Origin: an uncultured bacterium
GTDB lineage: Bacteria; Actinomycetota; Coriobacteriia; Coriobacteriales; Coriobacteriaceae
Direction: 5' to 3'
DNA length: 9,263 nt
Assembly (NCBI GenBank): GCA_905215275.1
Contig: CAJMPE010000072.1
Span: 1 to 9,263 of the forward strand
The first letter of the stretch is position 1. Every line of letters starts with the position of its first letter. Of the stretch, positions 6,280 through 9,263 are shown one piece after another. The notes below the pieces were generated by a model. That model was not told the DNA's origin and searched no databases. It worked only from the letters and a program-made list of their open reading frames with translations. The translations under genes and the position numbers were made by a program.

Positions 6280-6305
6280 TTGACATCCATCGTCTTTCGT
6301 ATCAT
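6280..6305 (+). promoter_or_regulatory. Possible promoter for the Xaa-Pro peptidase gene
   Basis: A perfect TTGACA (6280-6285) is followed 14 bases later by TATCAT (6300-6305), five of six to consensus. The 14-base spacing is shorter than the usual 16-18, so activity is uncertain. Using TTATTG at 6277 as the -35 gives 17 bases. Transcription would begin at about 6312, right where the inverted repeat starts. Confidence 0.4.
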
Positions 6306-6310
6306 GTTGA

Positions 6311-6382
6311 GGGACGGGTTTCCAATCGGTTGCGGTTTGCATGCGATTCCGACGTTCGGTTGAGACCCGTCCCGCACTTTTT
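6311..6382 (+). promoter_or_regulatory. Structured leader or attenuator before the peptidase gene
   Basis: GGGACGGGT (6311-6319) and ACCCGTCCC (6365-6373) form a perfect nine-pair outer stem around a 45-base interior. Inside, AATCG (6324-6328... by one base) can pair with CGATT near 6344-6348, and TCGGTTG occurs twice (6326-6332 and 6356-6362). A GCAC and five T's follow the stem. It sits between the possible promoter and the ribosome binding site. It might be an intrinsic terminator for the aroB transcript, a 5' stabilising stem, or a regulatory leader. I do not recognise a known riboswitch class. Confidence 0.5.
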
Positions 6383-6405
6383 GAGACAATAAGAAAGGAA
6401 TCTGC

Positions 6406-7536
6406 ATGTCTGAGTTTGCTGCCGGTCCTGCCGGTCGTATCGAGCGTGTCCGTGCCCTGATGGTCGAGCGCGGCTACGACGCTATTGTGGTACGCGACGA
6501 GGCCAATCTTCGTTGGCTCACGGGCGTGAAGGGCGTCTTCGATTACACCTTCGAGTTCCCGCACGCGGCGTTTATTACGGCTGACCAGTGCCTGTTCCAT
6601 ACCGACTCGCGCTACCTCAACAGCTTTGAGGAGAACACGCCCGCCGGCAGCCCCTGGGTCTACGACATGGACGAGGGCACCATCCCCGGTTGGGTCGCCG
6701 GTAAGATCGCGGCCAACAAGTGCCGCGTCTGCGCTGTCGAGGACGACATGCAGATCAACTTCTACCAGGGTATTCAGCGTGGTCTGGAGGATCGTTCCGT
6801 CGCCTGCATGCTGCCGCTGATGCATGACGACATTCGCAAGATGCGCGCCATCAAGGATGCCGAGGAGATCGAGCTCATGCGCCATGCGCAGTCGATCACC
6901 GACGCCGCTTTCCAGCATATGCTCGGCTTTATTAAGCCCGGTATGACCGAGAAGCAGGTTCGCAACGAGCTCGAGAACTTTATGTTCGCTAACGGTGCCG
7001 ACAGCCTGGCCTTCGGCTCCATCGTGGCGAGCGGCCCCAACACCGCCAATCCGCATGCCGTGCCGAGTGACCGCGTGATCGAGAAGGGCGACTTCGTCCT
7101 CATGGATTACGGCGCGGGCTACTGCGATTATCGTTCCGACATGACGCGCACCGTCGTGATGGGCGAGCCTACCCAGGAGCAGCTCGACCTGTACGCGCTC
7201 GTGCGCCGTACGCACGAGGAGTGCGTCGCCGCCATCCATCCGGGCGTCGAGGGCAACGACATTTTCAAGCTTTCCAAGAAGATTATCGGCGATGCCGGCT
7301 ATGGCGATTACTACAACCATGGCCTGGGCCACGGCGTTGGTATCGACATCCACGAGCTGCCCAACTTCAATCGCAGCAAGAACATCATCGAGGTCGGCTC
7401 GGTTATCACCATGGAGCCCGGCGTCTACCTGCCCGGCGTGGGCGGCGTGCGCCTGGAGGACTACGGCGTGGTCACCGAGAACGGCTACGAGCCCTTCACC
7501 AAGACGCCGCATGACCTCCACGTCATCGATTGCTAG
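6406..7536 (+). CDS. M24-family Xaa-Pro dipeptidase/aminopeptidase
   Basis: A 376-residue cytosolic metallopeptidase that removes residues next to proline in peptides. The first ~125 residues are a creatinase-type N-terminal domain (RVRALMVERGYDAIVVRDEANLRWLTG at its start). From about 150 the pita-bread catalytic domain follows. All five metal ligands are visible: Asp234 and Asp245 in MDYGAGYCDYRSDMTRT, His309 in GLGHGVG, Glu337 in MEPGVYLPG and Glu351 in VRLEDYG; the catalytic-site His316 (HELP) is also kept. ATG 6406 has AAGGA six to seven bases upstream. A PepQ-type gene directly before efp is a conserved arrangement in Actinobacteria and Firmicutes. An exact split between aminopeptidase (PepP) and dipeptidase (PepQ) cannot be made from sequence; the length and place favour the PepQ/YqhT group. 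Its transcript ends at the strong terminator after it. Confidence 0.92.
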   Translation: MSEFAAGPAGRIERVRALMVERGYDAIVVRDEANLRWLTGVKGVFDYTFEFPHAAFITADQCLFHTDSRYLNSFEENTPAGSPWVYDMDEGTIPGWVAGKIAANKCRVCAVEDDMQINFYQGIQRGLEDRSVACMLPLMHDDIRKMRAIKDAEEIELMRHAQSITDAAFQHMLGFIKPGMTEKQVRNELENFMFANGADSLAFGSIVASGPNTANPHAVPSDRVIEKGDFVLMDYGAGYCDYRSDMTRTVVMGEPTQEQLDLYALVRRTHEECVAAIHPGVEGNDIFKLSKKIIGDAGYGDYYNHGLGHGVGIDIHELPNFNRSKNIIEVGSVITMEPGVYLPGVGGVRLEDYGVVTENGYEPFTKTPHDLHVIDC

Positions 7537-7558
7537 TCCATTTCGATAGATTTTTGGG

Positions 7559-7601
7559 GCGGGGCGTCCGGATAGATTCGGGCGCCCCGCGTTCTCTTTT
7601 T
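7559..7601 (+). terminator. Intrinsic terminator after the Xaa-Pro peptidase gene
   Basis: GCGGGGCGTCCG (7559-7570) pairs with CGGGCGCCCCGC (7579-7590) as twelve pairs including one G-T wobble, around the eight-base loop GATAGATT. The run GTTCTCTTTTT follows. It stands 20 bases after the stop codon and separates the peptidase unit from efp. Confidence 0.88.
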
Positions 7602-7609
7602 ATGCGCTC

Positions 7610-7638
7610 GCTGCAGGCGCCGTCTGCAAGTGTATAAT
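7610..7638 (+). promoter_or_regulatory. Promoter for efp-asp23-nusB
   Basis: A perfect TATAAT -10 box lies at 7633-7638 after the terminator. The -35 area (about 7610-7616, GCTGCAG) is poor. The predicted start at about 7645 gives a leader of about 50 bases with the AAGAAAGG ribosome binding site at its end. Confidence 0.55.
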
Positions 7639-7695
7639 TTCGGTCGTATGTAATTTGGACGCTTGTGCGTTCTGCCCATAACAAGAAAGGTCGCT

Positions 7696-8259
7696 ATGCC
7701 TACCATTTCTACCGCCGACTTCAAGAACGGCCTCGGTCTCCGCATTAAGGACAAGGTCTACACCATCGTCGAGTTCCAGCATGTCAAGCCGGGCAAGGGC
7801 GGCGCGTTCGTGCGCTACAAGACCCGCGACATCAAGAGCGGCCGCGTCGTCGAGAACACCTGCAACGCCGGCACCAAGTTCGAGAGCGTTATGCTCACCA
7901 CCCGTGAGTTCCAGTACCTCTACAACGATGGCGCCGACTACATCTTCATGGACAATGAGACCTATGAGCAGGTTCCCGTTCCCGAGGACATGGTGGGCGA
8001 GAACTCCAAGTGGCTGCGCGAGAACGATATCTGCCAGCTGCTCTTCGCCGACGATGAGCTCATGGGCGTGACCCCGCCGATGTTCATCGAGACCACCATC
8101 GTCCAGACCGACCCGGGCTTTAAGGGCGACACCGTCCAGGGTTCCACCAAGCCGGCCACGATCGACACCGGCGCTGTCATCCAGGTCCCCATGTACCTCA
8201 ACGAGGGCGAGGTCATCAAGGTTGACACCCGCGACGGCAAGTTCGTCTCCCGCGTCTAG
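7696..8259 (+). CDS. efp: Translation elongation factor P
   Basis: A 187-residue EF-P, the standard length, which binds ribosomes between the P and E sites and relieves stalling at polyproline runs. Three beta domains are visible: the KOW-like N-domain (residues 1-65), the OB domain with the TYEQVPVPED segment, and the C-terminal OB domain holding GDTVQGSTKPATIDTGAVIQVP and ending GEVIKVDTRDGKFVSRV. The tip loop is KPGKGGAF with Lys34, the residue that contacts the P-site tRNA. In E. coli this Lys is beta-lysylated, whereas PGKG-type loops in some Actinobacteria work unmodified. No epmA/epmB-like gene is in the window. ATG 7696 follows AAGAAAGG by five bases and matches the family's usual start; upstream in-frame codons from 7663 lie in the leader. 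It is first in an efp-asp23-nusB unit. Confidence 0.96.
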   Translation: MPTISTADFKNGLGLRIKDKVYTIVEFQHVKPGKGGAFVRYKTRDIKSGRVVENTCNAGTKFESVMLTTREFQYLYNDGADYIFMDNETYEQVPVPEDMVGENSKWLRENDICQLLFADDELMGVTPPMFIETTIVQTDPGFKGDTVQGSTKPATIDTGAVIQVPMYLNEGEVIKVDTRDGKFVSRV

Positions 8260-8283
8260 CAACCAACTCTTCTAGGAGGACTC

Positions 8284-8646
8284 ATGCCCCAGGAAATCAA
8301 GATTGACGGCATCGGCATTTCGCCCGATGTTCTGACCGCCATCGTCTCGCGCGCCGTGTCGGATGTCGAGGGCATCGCCTCCGTTGGCGTCAAGGACCTT
8401 GCCACCAACCTTGTCTCCATGATGCTCTCGTCCAAGGCCCCGGCTTCCGAGCCGGCGGTCGAGGCCGAGGTCGTCGGCGACAAGCTCGCACTCACCGTGC
8501 GCGTCGTGGTGTTCTTTGGCTATCCGTTCAAGAAGCTCGCCGAGGCCGTTCGCGCCGCCGTGGTCGCCGCCATCGATGCCCAGGTGGGCGTCGAGGTCGA
8601 GCGCGTTGACGTTTGCATCGACGGCCTCGTTTTCCCCAAGGAGTAA
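8284..8646 (+). CDS. Asp23/Gls24 family envelope stress protein
   Basis: A 120-residue member of the Asp23/Gls24 (DUF322) family. The pattern is typical: an N-terminal IKIDGIGISPDVLTAIVSRAVSDVEGIASV, then a short variable linker, the strand pair LALTVRVVVFFGYPFKKLAEAVRAAVVAAI, and the end segment GVEVERVDVCIDGLVF. Family members in Gram-positives gather at the membrane through partner proteins such as AmaP. The related YqhY of Bacillus is encoded just before nusB and has been linked to control of fatty-acid synthesis. No membrane segment or signal peptide is present here, and no AmaP-like partner is next to it. The AGGAGG ribosome binding site at 8274-8279 is the strongest in the window, suggesting abundant product. 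It ends four bases before nusB. Confidence 0.9.
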   Translation: MPQEIKIDGIGISPDVLTAIVSRAVSDVEGIASVGVKDLATNLVSMMLSSKAPASEPAVEAEVVGDKLALTVRVVVFFGYPFKKLAEAVRAAVVAAIDAQVGVEVERVDVCIDGLVFPKE

Positions 8647-8649
8647 CCT

Positions 8650-9263
8650 TTGAGCCTTAAGGTTTATCGCGGGCGCACGCTTGCCCGCAGTCAGGCGCTG
8701 CAGCTGCTGTTCCAGGCCGAGGCCACGGACAGCCCGCTCGAGCGCGTCCTCGAGGGCGATTTCCTGATCTCGAAGGGTCCCCTCGACCCCTATGCGCTGG
8801 AGCTTTGCCGCGGTGCCTACGAGCATATCGATCGTATCGACTGTGCCCTGCGCGCCGTCGCCAAGAACTGGGATCTTATGCGCATGCCCGGCGCCGACCG
8901 CAACCTGCTGCGTATCGCCGTCTACGAGATGCGCTTCCTCACCGACGAGGAGGTCTCGGACGCTATCGTGATCAACGAGGCTGTCGAGATCGCTAAGGCT
9001 TATGGTACCGACCAGTCCGCTTCGTTTGTCAACGGCGTGCTGGGCAAGATCGCTCGCAGCGAGGAGCTGCCGGGCGAGGACCTGTACCAAGAGCTGCTGG
9101 CCGAGGATCGCGCTCGCGAGGAGGCACAGGCTGCCGAGGCTGCCGCCAAGGTTGCGGTTGCCCAGGCTGAGGCTGGCGTGCTGGCCGAGGTCCGTCGCAG
9201 AGAGCATTACGAGAGCCCCAGCGTTAAGCGCCGCAAGAAGTCCGAGGCTGCGCGCAAGAACCG
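8650..9263 (+). CDS. nusB: Transcription antitermination factor NusB, with C-terminal extension, 3' end off window
   Basis: The frame opens at TTG 8650 and is still open at the right edge after 204 codons. The first ~137 residues are a complete NusB: ARSQALQLLFQAEA (12-25), the middle helices with YALELCRGAYEHID, NLLRIAVYEMRFL (residues 88-100), AIVINEAVEIAKAYG and SASFVNGVLGKIARS (123-137). NusB pairs with NusE (ribosomal protein S10) on boxA RNA to prevent early termination of rRNA transcripts. The TTG start is supported by AAGGAG (8638-8643) six bases upstream, overlapping the asp23 end; there is no ATG in the first 75 codons. Most NusB proteins stop soon after the FVNGVL helix, near 130-145 residues. 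This one continues for at least 67 more, rich in Ala, Glu, Arg and Lys, ending in the basic KRRKK and ARKN region. Confidence 0.92.
   Translation, partial: MSLKVYRGRTLARSQALQLLFQAEATDSPLERVLEGDFLISKGPLDPYALELCRGAYEHIDRIDCALRAVAKNWDLMRMPGADRNLLRIAVYEMRFLTDEEVSDAIVINEAVEIAKAYGTDQSASFVNGVLGKIARSEELPGEDLYQELLAEDRAREEAQAAEAAAKVAVAQAEAGVLAEVRRREHYESPSVKRRKKSEAARKN

Noticed and set aside
6277..7521. Minus-strand open frame of 414 codons opposite the Xaa-Pro peptidase gene
   Set aside because: The plus strand encodes a complete M24 enzyme with all metal ligands; the minus frame is a shadow without start signals.

Overview
The window looks like two unrelated pieces of bacterial DNA joined near position 2986. 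Everything to the right of about 2986 is a tight, all-plus-strand run of housekeeping genes in the order mltG (5' end missing), yqeG-type phosphatase, aroK, aroB-like, Xaa-Pro peptidase, efp, asp23/gls24, nusB (runs off the right edge). The core order aroK-aroB-pepQ-efp-nusB is the classical actinobacterial arrangement. The inserted asp23 gene, the yqeG gene, the high GC and the protein flavour suggest a gut Coriobacteriia member such as Collinsella (inference; no search was run).

The left third (1 to about 2985) resembles a high-GC gut Clostridia genome of the Faecalibacterium/Subdoligranulum kind (inference). It holds a divergent pair, a PfkB-family sugar-kinase-like gene on the minus strand and a MATE efflux transporter on the plus strand, each with its own promoter in the gap. 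It also holds three broken pieces: a short glycoside-hydrolase-like fragment at the extreme left edge, a C-terminal piece of a GGDEF domain, and the C-terminal DNA-binding half of an AraC-family regulator. Three unrelated genes cut mid-domain within 3 kb, with one cut running straight into mltG, fits either a metagenomic assembly chimera or heavy rearrangement. I favour a chimera for the 2986 joint.

In the right part the genes form two or three transcription units. mltG, yqeG, aroK and aroB are packed with almost no gaps, and aroK and aroB overlap as ATGA. A spacer of about 130 bases holds a possible promoter and a long inverted repeat before the Xaa-Pro peptidase gene, which ends at a strong intrinsic terminator. 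A new promoter then drives efp, asp23 and nusB. The products serve cell-wall glycan termination (MltG), the shikimate pathway (AroK and an AroB homologue), peptide turnover, translation of polyproline stretches (EF-P), an envelope-associated protein (Asp23) and rRNA transcription antitermination (NusB).

The most interesting biology is the AroB-like protein. It keeps a full-length open frame and the right genomic place, but the zinc ligands and NAD-binding glycine motif of 3-dehydroquinate synthase are gone, while the neighbouring AroK keeps its catalytic residues. A similar loss is seen in the PfkB-like protein on the left. The structured leader before the peptidase gene and the long charged tail on NusB also merit a look. 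I see no tRNA, rRNA, CRISPR array, insertion sequence or phage gene.
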